DNA from: Spirochaetales bacterium
GTDB lineage: Bacteria > Spirochaetota > Spirochaetia > Treponematales > Treponemataceae
DNA length: 57,331 bases
Direction: 5' to 3'
NCBI GenBank assembly: GCA_030540405.1
Contig: JAUNWH010000012.1
Span: 1 to 57,331 of the forward strand
The translations under genes and the position numbers were made by a program. Under the pieces are notes generated by a model. That model saw only the letters and a list, made by a program, of their open reading frames with translations, was not told the DNA's origin and did no database searches. Of this stretch, positions 24,688 to 33,598 are shown piece by piece (position 1 is the first letter of the stretch; every line of letters begins with the position of its first letter).

Positions 24688-25853
24688 ACTTCTGAAGTTT
24701 TCTTTACAAGTTTTTCATGCATAACAAAAAGAAGCGCGAGGGCAATCAAAAGATAAAACGGATACAATGCGATTGTAGTTCTTGAGGCAATCATTCCAAA
24801 TAAGGGCGGCATCAAAGTTGTGCCGGTGTAGGCGCTTGCCATCTGAACGCCGATTATTGCCTGCGACTTGTCTGCTCCAAAATGCGCCGGAGTAGAATGT
24901 ATTATGCATGGATAAATTGGCGCGCATCCAAGTCCGATTGTCACCAATCCTATAACTGTGGAAATTTGTCCAAGCGGCAAAACCACTGCGACAATTCCTG
25001 CAAGCGCAAAAATCTGTCCAAGGCGAATCATCTGCGTGTCATTCATTTTCATTGTTAAAAATCCGCTGATGGCGCGTCCTGCTGTAATTCCAATGTAAAA
25101 CATTCCTGCAAAAAATGCGGCTTTTTCAGGAGAAACATTTTCATAAAGCGCAAGATAAGTTCCCGCCCAAAGTCCAGTTGTCTGTTCAAGTGTGCTATAG
25201 CAAAAAAATGCAATCATAACTTCCTTTGCGCCCAGAATTAAAAAAATCTGACGCAAGGAAAGAGGCTTTTCATTTTTTTCAGATTCGTGCAAATCAGATT
25301 GTGCTTTATTTTTTTTCCAAAGCGGAAGAGAAGCAACGAGAATTGCAGTAAGCGCAGTCTGAAAAATCGCAATATATCTGTAGCCGGAATTCCATCCGTG
25401 CTGACTGGTCAATGCGAATCCCATTATAGAAGGACCAATCGCAGTTCCGACTCCCCACATACAATGAAGCCAGCTCATGTGGCGGCTTTTGTAATTAAGG
25501 GCGACATAATTGTTAAGGGCGGCATCCACACTTCCGGCTCCAAGTCCATAAGGAACAGCCCAAAGACAAAGCATTAAAAATGAACTGCTTATAGAAAATC
25601 CAAAAAGTGCAAGAGCAGTTGTTGCAACGCTTATCACCATGACTTTTCCAACGCCGGCTTTTTTTGTAAACCAGTCGCTCATCAAGCTTGAAAAAACAGT
25701 TCCCGCGGCAATAATCATTGCAATGATTCCGGCAAAAGAAATGTCCACGCCAAAATCTTTATACATTGAAGGCCATGCGGAACCAAGCAAAGGGTCAGGA
25801 AGCCCAAGACTTATAAAAGCCACATAAATCACAGCAAGAAGAAGCGACGCCAT
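24684..25853 (-). CDS. Major facilitator superfamily transporter
   Basis: A 389-residue integral membrane protein with about 12 hydrophobic spans, typical of MFS. The segment between spans 2 and 3 (SDWFTKKAGVGKVMVIS) resembles the family loop, and the central loop holds a charged stretch (KKNKAQSDLHESEKNEK). It is in the broad group that includes sugar permeases of FucP-like or bypass-type; the substrate cannot be predicted. The start at 25853 follows GTGAGG by about 5 nt; the ATG at 25874 is less well placed. No enzyme neighbour hints at the substrate. Confidence 0.85.
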   Translation of the reverse strand: MASLLLAVIYVAFISLGLPDPLLGSAWPSMYKDFGVDISFAGIIAMIIAAGTVFSSLMSDWFTKKAGVGKVMVISVATTALALFGFSISSSFLMLCLWAVPYGLGAGSVDAALNNYVALNYKSRHMSWLHCMWGVGTAIGPSIMGFALTSQHGWNSGYRYIAIFQTALTAILVASLPLWKKNKAQSDLHESEKNEKPLSLRQIFLILGAKEVMIAFFCYSTLEQTTGLWAGTYLALYENVSPEKAAFFAGMFYIGITAGRAISGFLTMKMNDTQMIRLGQIFALAGIVAVVLPLGQISTVIGLVTIGLGCAPIYPCIIHSTPAHFGADKSQAIIGVQMASAYTGTTLMPPLFGMIASRTTIALYPFYLLIALALLFVMHEKLVKKTSEV

Positions 25854-25957
25854 ACAAACCTCACTTAATTGCAATTTTTAGAAAATTATAATACACAAAA
25901 ATAATTTTTTCTTTAACGATTTTCCGCATTGATATAACAATCTTCCATAAAAAATAT

Positions 25958-25986
25958 TTGACAGCAGCTTTTCTTATAATTAAAAT
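25958..25986 (+). promoter_or_regulatory. Promoter abutting the radical-SAM gene start
   Basis: A perfect TTGACA (25958-25963) and TAAAAT (25981-25986) are 17 nt apart. Transcription would start at about 25993, only 3 nt before the ATG at 25996, so the message would be essentially leaderless. Confidence 0.55.
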
Positions 25987-25995
25987 TATCCTGTT

Positions 25996-28221
25996 ATGAA
26001 TGTAATTGTAATCCAGCCGCCTTTAGTTCAGCTTAATTCCCCATACCCATCTGGAGCATATTTAAAATCCTTTTTTTATGGAAACGGACACAATGCTGTA
26101 TGGCTTGATTTGAGCGTGCAACTCGTACATTCAATTTTTTCAAAAAACGGACTGAAAAAACTTTTTGAACTTTCAAAAGAAAATGCACTGGCACTTGCTT
26201 CCGCCGCAGAAAAAAAAGGAGACTTAGCAACTGCAAAAAATTTAAGGCGTTACATTTTTCAAAGCGATTTATGGATTGACTGGATTGATTTTATAATGTC
26301 AGCTTTATGCGGAAAACAAAATCCAAGCGCACGTGAACTTTGCCACAGATTTATTTTAAATCCGTACACTCCGCGCGGAAACCGTATGGAAAACTACATA
26401 GCAAATCTTGACAAAGAACCAACCGTAGATGACACAAGAAATATTGCAAGCCTTGCGCTCGAAGATTTGGCGGACTACATTTCAGTTGCGTTCGACAAAA
26501 ATTTTTCTCTCGTGCGTTACGCAGAAAGCATTACGGTAAGCGAAACTTCTTTTAGACAAATTGAATCAAAACTCAACTCGCCAGTTTTGACAACTTTTTA
26601 CACAGAAGTTTTGGAAGACGCATTTTCAAAAACAATTATTGCTGAAAACGAAAAAACGCTTGTATGCATTTCTGTACCGTTCGCGGGAACTTTTACTCCA
26701 GCTCTTTTCACGGCAAAATATCTGCGGAAAAAATATGGCGAAAAAGTTTTTATTTGTTTTGGCGGCGGATTCATAAATACAGAGCTTAGAGAATTCAGCG
26801 ACAATTCATTTTCTAAATACGCAGATGCAATAAGCTACGACAGAGGCTACGGCTCATACAAAAATTTTTTTGATGAATTTCCCGGCGGAAAAATTTCCGA
26901 AGAAAAGCAGCTCTACAAAATGCGTCTGTTTACAAAAGAAAAAATCATAGAGCCATTGCAGTCATCTTTGGAATACGAAAAGTTTGAAAATGAACAGACA
27001 TCATTAATTGTTCCTGATTATTCAGAAACTGATTTTTCTATTTATCCGCGTGTTGCCGATGACGAAAATCCAATGCAGCGTTTGTGGTCAGACGGAGCCT
27101 GGATGAAAGCTTATCTTGCGCACGGATGCTACTGGCACAAATGCGCGTTCTGCGATGTAAGCCTTGACTATGTTGCTTCCTATAGGCTTGTTCAAATTGA
27201 AAATCTTTTTCATGGATTAAAATCGCAGTCAGAAAAAAACGGAATATACGGAATTCATTTTGTTGACGAAGCAATGCCACCAGCCGCAATGATAAAATTT
27301 TCCCAATTAAATTTAAATCATTCAGTTCCTTTTTCATTTTGGGGAAACGTAAGATTTGAAAAAATTTATTCCCGCGACATGGCAGAGTTTTTGTCATTCG
27401 GCGGACTGATTGGAGTTTCCGGCGGAATTGAAATTGCAACAGGAACAGGTCTAGACAGCATAAGCAAAGGCACAGATTTAGATTCAATTGTAAGCGCGTG
27501 CTGTGCGTTCAAGGAAGCCGGCATTTTGATTCACGCCTACATGATTTACGGCTACTTTGGAGAAACTGAACAGGACACAATAAATTCAATGGAAACTTTA
27601 AGGCAGTTTTATGAAGCAGGACTCCTTGACTCTTGCTTCTGGCATAAATTTGTTTTAACAAGGCATTCAAGAATTTATTCAGAATGGAAAAACGGACTTC
27701 ATAAAAATTTAAATCCATTTGCTCCTAAAAATTCCGGAGTGTTTGCAAAAAATGGGCTTCATTTTAAGGACGAGGAAAAATCCGCAAAATTCGGAAACGG
27801 ACTTTATGCGGCTCTTCAAAGCTGGATGCACGGAGAAAATTTAAATACTCCAGTTGAAAAATGGTTTGAGTTTAAAGTTCCGCATCCAAATGTCCCCAAA
27901 AACTTGATTTCAAAATCAATTGAAAAATATGAGCAACGCCGCGACAAAGAATGGAACACGCCGTTAAATATAAAAAAACTTTTCTGGCTTGCAGGAAACG
28001 CTGCCTTCTGTGAAAATAAATTTTTATGGAACTATATGCATGAAGATTTTAAAATTCCAATAAATATTTCCACACAAGAAAAAGAAGAATTTGTTCATGC
28101 GCTTTATTTTCTTTCACCTAAAAATTTTGACAGTTCATTCATGGAAAATCTTGCTCAGAAAAATCCGGAAATAAAAAAAATCCTTCGCTCACTAAGGGGC
28201 AAAGGACTTGTCGTGCTTTAA
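25996..28221 (+). CDS. B12-binding-type radical SAM protein
   Basis: A 741-residue protein. The N-terminus (MNVIVIQPPLVQLNSPYPSGAYLKSFF...VWLDLS) and the FICFGGGF segment near residue 255 are typical of cobalamin-binding Rossmann domains. The [4Fe-4S] motif is CYWHKCAFC (Cys378, Cys383, Cys386; CX4CX2C), as seen in some B12-dependent radical SAM enzymes. After it come FVDEAMPP, GVSGGIEIATG and HAYMIYGYFGETEQDT, the usual barrel strands. B12-radical SAM proteins often methylate unactivated carbons; the substrate here is unknown. There is no ribosome site before the ATG. The DHxxGxH cobalamin motif is not obvious, so B12 use is inference. Confidence 0.85.
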   Translation: MNVIVIQPPLVQLNSPYPSGAYLKSFFYGNGHNAVWLDLSVQLVHSIFSKNGLKKLFELSKENALALASAAEKKGDLATAKNLRRYIFQSDLWIDWIDFIMSALCGKQNPSARELCHRFILNPYTPRGNRMENYIANLDKEPTVDDTRNIASLALEDLADYISVAFDKNFSLVRYAESITVSETSFRQIESKLNSPVLTTFYTEVLEDAFSKTIIAENEKTLVCISVPFAGTFTPALFTAKYLRKKYGEKVFICFGGGFINTELREFSDNSFSKYADAISYDRGYGSYKNFFDEFPGGKISEEKQLYKMRLFTKEKIIEPLQSSLEYEKFENEQTSLIVPDYSETDFSIYPRVADDENPMQRLWSDGAWMKAYLAHGCYWHKCAFCDVSLDYVASYRLVQIENLFHGLKSQSEKNGIYGIHFVDEAMPPAAMIKFSQLNLNHSVPFSFWGNVRFEKIYSRDMAEFLSFGGLIGVSGGIEIATGTGLDSISKGTDLDSIVSACCAFKEAGILIHAYMIYGYFGETEQDTINSMETLRQFYEAGLLDSCFWHKFVLTRHSRIYSEWKNGLHKNLNPFAPKNSGVFAKNGLHFKDEEKSAKFGNGLYAALQSWMHGENLNTPVEKWFEFKVPHPNVPKNLISKSIEKYEQRRDKEWNTPLNIKKLFWLAGNAAFCENKFLWNYMHEDFKIPINISTQEKEEFVHALYFLSPKNFDSSFMENLAQKNPEIKKILRSLRGKGLVVL

Positions 28222-28239
28222 AAAATTCAGCAGCACAAA

Positions 28240-29016
28240 TTAACTTTCTAATTTTTGCCTGTAGGCTTCATAAAGAAGAACGCCAGCCGCAACAGAAACA
28301 TTCAGGCTGTCAATTTTTCCGCAAGTTGGAATGGAAACAATTTCGTCGCACTGTTCTTGCAAAAGCCGCGCAATTCCGCTGCCTTCACTTCCCATTATGA
28401 TGCAAGTTTTTTTTGGAAACTTTATTTTTGAAAGAGCCGTACCGCCTGCATCCGCTCCGTAAATCCAAAATCCGGCTGACTTTAAAATCTGAACTGCGCG
28501 AACAAGATTTGGAACTTTTGCAACATCAACCCAAGAAGAAGCACCCGCGCTTGTGCGTGCAATTATTTCGTTACTGTTGATTTCCGCGCTTCTATGATCT
28601 GGAACAACCATAAGGCTTGCGCCGAACTGATCGCATGAACGCAAAATTGCGCCGACATTATGAGGATCTGTAACACTGTCAAGAACAATGACAACGGAAT
28701 TTTCCGGGCAGCAAGTAATCCACTGTTCAAGCTGAATTTGATTTTTTGAATTTTCTTTTTCACCTTCAACTGAAAGAATAATTCCGCGGTGATCACGGGC
28801 GGTTTCTGGAAGCGGCAAAACCATTAAATCAAGGTCTTTTTCATTCACAAGTGAAACTGCAAAATTTGAGTCTTTTGCAAGTGAAATTATTTTTTTGATT
28901 CTTGGTCCGGGCTTTGAATAAAAAATTTTCAAACTGATTTCTTTAGGCTTAGAAACTGAATACAGCCTGACTTTTTCTTCCACAGCATGGAAACCTGTAT
29001 AAATATTTTTTGACAT
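28240..29016 (-). CDS. rlmB: 23S rRNA (guanosine-2'-O)-methyltransferase, TrmH/RlmB family
   Basis: A 258-residue SpoU/TrmH methyltransferase, the usual length for RlmB, which methylates G2251 of 23S rRNA. The N-terminus has the small L30e-like substrate-binding domain (GFHAVEEKVRLY). The three SpoU motifs are present: DSVTDPHNVGAILRSCDQFG, CIIMGSEGSGIARL, and IDSLNVSVAAGVLLYEAYRQ, which form the trefoil knot. RlmB rather than another TrmH paralogue is the most likely reading but not certain. Confidence 0.9.
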   Translation of the reverse strand: MSKNIYTGFHAVEEKVRLYSVSKPKEISLKIFYSKPGPRIKKIISLAKDSNFAVSLVNEKDLDLMVLPLPETARDHRGIILSVEGEKENSKNQIQLEQWITCCPENSVVIVLDSVTDPHNVGAILRSCDQFGASLMVVPDHRSAEINSNEIIARTSAGASSWVDVAKVPNLVRAVQILKSAGFWIYGADAGGTALSKIKFPKKTCIIMGSEGSGIARLLQEQCDEIVSIPTCGKIDSLNVSVAAGVLLYEAYRQKLES

Positions 29017-29066
29017 AATCTTTTATTTTTTCAAAAGAAACTGCTGGCTAATGTTGATTTACAAAT

Positions 29067-29100
29067 ATTGCCGTGTTTTTACACGGCAATAAAATTTTTT
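29067..29100 (+). terminator. Hairpin with T run, orphan
   Basis: A 10-bp stem ATTGCCGTGT/ACACGGCAAT with a TTTT loop is followed by AAAATTTTTT. It has terminator shape on the plus strand, but no plus-strand gene lies just upstream. It may instead be a relic of the REP-like family. Confidence 0.4.
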
Positions 29101-29114
29101 ATCTGCAATTAATT

Positions 29115-29213
29115 ATTGTACAAAATTGCTGCGTCAATTCTTGCCGCAGTTTGGTGCTTGCTCCCCTTGGTCGCAAACATTGTACAAAATTGCTGCGTCA
29201 ATTCTTGCCGCAG
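29115..29213. repeat. 35-bp direct repeat, duplicated 3' end of the SEC-C gene
   Basis: An identical 35-bp sequence occurs at 29115-29149 and 29179-29213 (64-bp period). On the minus strand the upstream copy contains the last codons and stop of the YchJ-like gene plus a hairpin AATTGCTGCG/CGCAGCAATT; the second copy lies past the gene and retains only part of the stem. Confidence 0.85.
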
Positions 29214-29701
29214 CAATTTTTATATTTTTTTCCGCTTCCACAAGGGCAAGGTTCATTGCGGCCGATCTTTCTGCCTTCTCTTACAACTGTTGTCGGGCGC
29301 ATCATGCCTTCGCTGTAAAACCACTCGCCGTTTACTTTTTTAAAGCCGCCAATTTCGTGGTGAATGTCGTGCATTCCTTTTGAAGTGTATTCAGCTTCAA
29401 ATTCAACAATGCCTTCATCATCGCTTTCTGTTCCTTTTTCTGTGCGAAGAATTTTTAAGCCATGCCAAGTGCTGTTGTTGCTCCAGTCTTCAGTGGCCTT
29501 TCGGTCAATTTCTGCAATTTTCTCGCCTTTCTCGCAGCTATTGATAATGAAATCAATTTCATGTTTTACGTAAGCTGTATAACGCGCCCTCATTAGAGAT
29601 TCAGCAGTCTTTGCTTTTTCAGTGCCCTTAATAATTTTTTCGCAGCATTCAGCGTAATCTTTACCTGAACCGCATGGACATAAATCTTTTTTATCGCTCA
29701 T
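29198..29701 (-). CDS. YchJ-like protein with two SEC-C zinc motifs
   Basis: A 167-residue protein of the UPF0225/YchJ family. An SEC-C motif sits at each end: [13 protein letters not shown] near residue 8 and [13 protein letters not shown] near residue 152. Between them is the NTF2-like core ([20 protein letters not shown], then [14 protein letters not shown] and IVEFEAEY). SEC-C motifs bind zinc; the protein's function is not known. Its last codons overlap a 10-bp hairpin which probably ends transcription and which is partly duplicated downstream. Confidence 0.88.
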   Translation of the reverse strand: MSDKKDLCPCGSGKDYAECCEKIIKGTEKAKTAESLMRARYTAYVKHEIDFIINSCEKGEKIAEIDRKATEDWSNNSTWHGLKILRTEKGTESDDEGIVEFEAEYTSKGMHDIHHEIGGFKKVNGEWFYSEGMMRPTTVVREGRKIGRNEPCPCGSGKKYKNCCGKN

Positions 29702-29776
29702 AGTTTCTCCAATAAAATTCTGTTTGTAAATATTTTTTTATTCTACCAATTTATTCAAGTTGTTGCAAACTCTATT

Positions 29777-31018
29777 TCAGTTGTCGCGGTAGTCGGTTAC
29801 GCGCTTTGTTTTCTTTTCGCTGCGTGGAAGAGTGCCAACCGGAACAATTGTAATTTTTGGAGTTACGCCGATTTTCGACTTGAACATTTCACCGATTTTT
29901 TTTGCGGTTTCTTCAAAGTTCACTCTACCCTCGGCTTCCGCAGTAAGAATCATAATGTCCTTGTTGATTTCGTCGTCGTGCGCAATCGCAATTGAATATT
30001 CGCTTGAAACTCCGTCAACATTTTGCAGCAACTCTTCAACTTGGCTTGGGAACATATTCACGCCGTGAACTTTAAACATATCGTCGCTTCTTCCCTTTAT
30101 CATGTCGATTCTCGGATAGCATCTTCCGCAGCTGCATTTTTCAGGAATGATTCTTGAAATGTCGTGCGTTCTGAATCTTAAAAGCGGCGCGCCTTCCTTT
30201 ACGAGAGTTGTAATTACGATTTCGCCTTCTTCTCCGTCCGGCAAATTTTTTCCAGTTTTTGGATCGATTATTTCTATATAAATATAGTCGTCCCAATAAT
30301 GAATGCCACTTTCTTTTTCGCAGCTGATTCCGATTCCCGGTCCGTAAATTTCTGTAAGTCCGTAAATGTCGTAAAGCTCAATTCCAAGTTCGTCTTTGAT
30401 ATACTTGCGCATTTTTTTTGACCAGCGTTCAGAACCGAACACGCCTTTCTTCAAATAAATTTTATCTTTAAGTCCGCGCTTGTTGATTTCTTCCGCAAGC
30501 AAAAGAGCGTAAGAAGAAGTCGCCGTGATTACAGTTGATTTTAAATCCTGCATCATCTGAAGCTGTTTTTCTGTGTTTCCCGGTCCCATCGGAATTGCCA
30601 TTGCGCCAAGTTTTTCGCATCCAGCCTGAAATCCGATTCCCGCTGTCCAAAGTCCGTAGCCCGGCGTAATTTGGATTCTGTCCTTTTTTGTGATTCCGGC
30701 AGTTTCATAGCAGCGCGCAAACATAATCGCCCAGTCGTCAACATCTTTTGCAGTGTACGGAATTATAACCGGCTTTCCAGTTGTTCCTGACGATGAGTGG
30801 ATTCTAACAATTTCTTCATCCGGAACAGCCTGAATTCCAAGCGGATATGCATTGCGCAAATCGTCCTTGCTGGAAAATGGAAGTGCCTCAAATTCTTCCT
30901 GACTTGAAACGCCGGTAATTTTTTTCTCTTTCAAAATTTTTCCGTAGTAACTGTCGCCTGCAATAAGACGCTTAATTTGCTTGTCAACTTGAGCAAGCTG
31001 CTTTTCATTCAATTTCAT
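29777..31018 (-). CDS. paaK: Phenylacetate-CoA ligase-like enzyme
   Basis: A 413-residue adenylate-forming ligase of the PaaK family (usual 430). The ATP-binding P-loop is HSSSGTTGKPVIIPYT; YDIYGLTEIYGPGIG and RTHDISRI are the next core motifs, and the C-terminal domain ends LPRSEKKTKRVTDYRDN. It joins an arylacetate to CoA with AMP release. Next to iorAB it may either activate arylacetates or, in reverse, recover ATP from the aryl-CoA that IorAB makes. The start overlaps the iorB end by 4 nt (31015-31018). Confidence 0.92.
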   Translation of the reverse strand: MKLNEKQLAQVDKQIKRLIAGDSYYGKILKEKKITGVSSQEEFEALPFSSKDDLRNAYPLGIQAVPDEEIVRIHSSSGTTGKPVIIPYTAKDVDDWAIMFARCYETAGITKKDRIQITPGYGLWTAGIGFQAGCEKLGAMAIPMGPGNTEKQLQMMQDLKSTVITATSSYALLLAEEINKRGLKDKIYLKKGVFGSERWSKKMRKYIKDELGIELYDIYGLTEIYGPGIGISCEKESGIHYWDDYIYIEIIDPKTGKNLPDGEEGEIVITTLVKEGAPLLRFRTHDISRIIPEKCSCGRCYPRIDMIKGRSDDMFKVHGVNMFPSQVEELLQNVDGVSSEYSIAIAHDDEINKDIMILTAEAEGRVNFEETAKKIGEMFKSKIGVTPKITIVPVGTLPRSEKKTKRVTDYRDN

Positions 31019-31599
31019 TTTTTTCCTCCAAAACCTTTTTCCAGTGCTTTTATGTTAATGTCAACCAACGCTGGTTTTACCGTTGTTCTTAAAGCTTCCT
31101 TTATTTTTTCTATGCTGATTCCGTTTATTCCGCGTGAAGCCGCCGCGCCCAAAAGAATTGTGTTTACAACTTTTGAAGTGCCAAGCTCGCAGCAAATTTT
31201 TTCTGAATCAACAACGCAGACAGAACCGCAGTTTTTATTCAGGAATTCCAGAAGCGAATTTTCATCGGCTGAATTTTCTTTTCCGGCGCAAGCAGAAGAC
31301 AACGTAACTTTTTTATTCACAACAATTGTTCCGCCACGTTTTAAATACTGAATGTTTCTTACAGCTTCTGTCATTTCAAAAGAAATAATCATGTCTGCCT
31401 GACCAAGTGGAATGAGAGGCGACCAGCAGTTTTCGCCGATTCTAACATGGCTTACAACTGAACCGCCGCGCTGAGCCATTCCAATTGTTTCCGCAGAATG
31501 AACCGTAAGTCCGCAAAGAAGAGCCGCCTGATCCAAAAATTTCGCGGCAAGAACAGTTCCCTGTCCGCCGATTCCGCATATCAAAATATTCACACTCAT
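31015..31599 (-). CDS. iorB: Indolepyruvate:ferredoxin oxidoreductase, beta subunit
   Basis: A 194-residue gamma-domain-type subunit of 2-oxoacid:ferredoxin oxidoreductases. NILICGIGGQGTVLAAK at the N-terminus and TIGMAQRGGSVVSHVRIG are the classic IorB motifs. With IorA it oxidatively decarboxylates aryl pyruvates from Trp, Phe and Tyr to aryl-acetyl-CoA and reduces ferredoxin. I place the start at 31599 (MSVNILIC; GGCGG upstream), 12 nt after the iorA stop; the longer frame to 31656 overlaps iorA. Confidence 0.92.
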   Translation of the reverse strand: MSVNILICGIGGQGTVLAAKFLDQAALLCGLTVHSAETIGMAQRGGSVVSHVRIGENCWSPLIPLGQADMIISFEMTEAVRNIQYLKRGGTIVVNKKVTLSSACAGKENSADENSLLEFLNKNCGSVCVVDSEKICCELGTSKVVNTILLGAAASRGINGISIEKIKEALRTTVKPALVDINIKALEKGFGGKK

Positions 31600-31610
31600 T
31601 TTTTCCGCCT

Positions 31611-33437
31611 TTATTTTTTTGAAGCAATCGCATTTACCGGGCAAATTTGCGAGCACAATGAACAGCCCGTGCAGAGCGATGAATCAATTTGTGCTTTTTT
31701 GCCGTTCATGCCAAGCGCGGGACAGCCGATTTCGTTTATGCACTTTCTGCAGCCAATGCATTTTTCATTTTCAACGCAGAGAGCGGGTTTTCTGAATTCC
31801 TTGAATTCTTCCTTGCGCAAAAGGGCGATGCACGGAGACTTGAAAATAACTGCGCTGACTCCCTCGTGCGAATCGCATTCCTTCACCGCCGCAATGCTTT
31901 CTTCCAAGTCAAACGGATTCACCGTAACAACAGGCTCAACTCCGACCGCCTTGAGGATTTTTTCGATGCTGATTTTTTCCGTGATTTCGCCCATCATCGT
32001 AACGCCTGTTCCGGGATGAGGCTGATGTCCTGTCATCGCAGTTGTGGAATTGTCCAAAATGCAGATTGTCTGACGCGCCTGATTGTAGACCGCATTAACA
32101 ACGCCGGTGATTCCCGAAGCGAAGAAAGTCGAGTCGCCGATAAATGAAAAGCAGTGTCTGTCATTTTCCGCATGAAAGAATCCCTGCGCCATGGTTATGT
32201 CCGCGCCCATGCAGAGGCAAGTGTCGCACATATCAAGCGGCTTGGCGTTTCCCAAAGTGTAGCACCCGATGTCGCCGCAGTAGACTGTCTTCTCGCCTTT
32301 CATCGCCTGTTTTACCGCATAGAAACTTGCACGGTGAGGACAGCCTGCGCACAGAACCGGAGGACGCACAGGAAGAGGCGGAAGCTCAATTTTATTTTCT
32401 GAAAGTTCAAGCCCAAGAAATTTTGCAATTGCCTGCTTTGCAATTTCCACAGAATATTCTCCAGCCTCAGGAATTTCTTTTGTGAGCTTTCCGTGGATTT
32501 TATTTTCAAGATGATTTTTTCCGCACAGCTTTAAAAGCTCGTTTTCAATAACCGGGTCAAGCTCTTCAATTACAAGAACTTCTTCTGCGTCCGCTAAGAA
32601 ATTTTTTGCAAGTTCAGAAGGAAACGGATAAGGCGTTCCGATTTTTAAAACCGGAATATTTTTTTCACCAAGAATTTCCAAAGCTTCCTTTGCATAGCAA
32701 TAGCTCACGCCGCTTGCAACGATTCCCTTTTTGCTTTTGGACGTTTTGTTTTCTATAAAATTAAATTTGTTTTTTGAAAATTCAGACGGAAGAATAAATT
32801 CGTTGCGCTCAAAAATCCGCTTGTGGTTCAAAAAAGATGTGCGCGGAAAAATTACCCAGCGGCTTGTGTCCTTTTCAAATCCTTCAATTTTTTTTGCCTT
32901 TGGAAGCTCCGGGATTTCCATGCTTGCGTATCCGTGGTCAACTCTTGTTGTGGGACGAAGCAATACCGGCGTATTGTATCTTTCAGAAAATTCAAATGCC
33001 TGCTGAATCATCTCAAAGGCTTCTTCCGGCGAGCTTGGATCAAAAACTGGAATTTTTGAAAACGCACCGTACATCCTTGTGTCCTGCTCTGTCTGCGAGC
33101 TGATTGGTCCGGGATCGTCCGCGCTTACAATTACCATTCCGCCTTTTACGCCAACGTAGGAAAGACACATTGCAGGGTCGCCGGCAACATTCAGTCCAAC
33201 TTGCTTCATTGTAACTAAAGTCCGTGCACCGCAATACGAAGCTCCAGCCGCAACTTCAAGAGCTGCTTTTTCGTTGACCGACCATTCAACGTAGGCTCCG
33301 GTCTGCTTTATGTATTTTGCCGCAAATTCTATTATCTCTGATGAAGGCGTTCCCGGATAGCCGGAAATTACATTTACCCCGGCACAAATCGCGCCCAAGG
33401 CAATCGCCTCGTTTCCCATTATCATTTTCTTTGACAT
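31611..33437 (-). CDS. iorA: Indolepyruvate:ferredoxin oxidoreductase, alpha subunit
   Basis: A 608-residue IorA. The N-terminal pyrimidine-binding region reads GNEAIALGAICAGVNVISGYPGTPSSEI; the TPP-binding domain has GDIGCYTLG and MGADITMAQGFFHA. The C-terminus carries two 4Fe-4S ferredoxin motifs (CIGCRKCINEIGCP and CTGCSLCSQICP). GAGG lies 8 nt before the ATG at 33437. First gene of the iorA-iorB-paaK unit used in fermentative breakdown of aromatic amino acids. The oxygen-sensitive enzyme fits an anaerobe. Confidence 0.95.
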   Translation of the reverse strand: MSKKMIMGNEAIALGAICAGVNVISGYPGTPSSEIIEFAAKYIKQTGAYVEWSVNEKAALEVAAGASYCGARTLVTMKQVGLNVAGDPAMCLSYVGVKGGMVIVSADDPGPISSQTEQDTRMYGAFSKIPVFDPSSPEEAFEMIQQAFEFSERYNTPVLLRPTTRVDHGYASMEIPELPKAKKIEGFEKDTSRWVIFPRTSFLNHKRIFERNEFILPSEFSKNKFNFIENKTSKSKKGIVASGVSYCYAKEALEILGEKNIPVLKIGTPYPFPSELAKNFLADAEEVLVIEELDPVIENELLKLCGKNHLENKIHGKLTKEIPEAGEYSVEIAKQAIAKFLGLELSENKIELPPLPVRPPVLCAGCPHRASFYAVKQAMKGEKTVYCGDIGCYTLGNAKPLDMCDTCLCMGADITMAQGFFHAENDRHCFSFIGDSTFFASGITGVVNAVYNQARQTICILDNSTTAMTGHQPHPGTGVTMMGEITEKISIEKILKAVGVEPVVTVNPFDLEESIAAVKECDSHEGVSAVIFKSPCIALLRKEEFKEFRKPALCVENEKCIGCRKCINEIGCPALGMNGKKAQIDSSLCTGCSLCSQICPVNAIASKK

Positions 33438-33525
33438 TGCGAAAAACCTCAAAAAGATTAAAAAGTGTATGTATCTTTTTATAGTAACACGAATATGCGG
33501 CTTTTACAATAGAAAATTTTAAAGA

Positions 33526-33574
33526 CAAAAAAGGCTGCCAATTGCTTGAAGTGAATTTCAAGAACTGACAGCCT
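33526..33574 (-). terminator. Terminator of the phase-variable lipoprotein gene
   Basis: On the minus strand an outer stem AGGCTG/CAGCCT (33569-33574 with 33532-33537) and an inner CTTGAA/TTCAAG stem are followed by a T run. It lies just past the stop at 33599. Confidence 0.8.
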
Positions 33575-33598
33575 AAAAATTATTCAGTGAAGAAAAAG

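Noticed and set aside
29073-29383. Three overlapping plus-strand frames near the 35-bp repeat
   Set aside because: They arise from the repeated sequence and the antisense of the YchJ-like gene, and have no ribosome sites.
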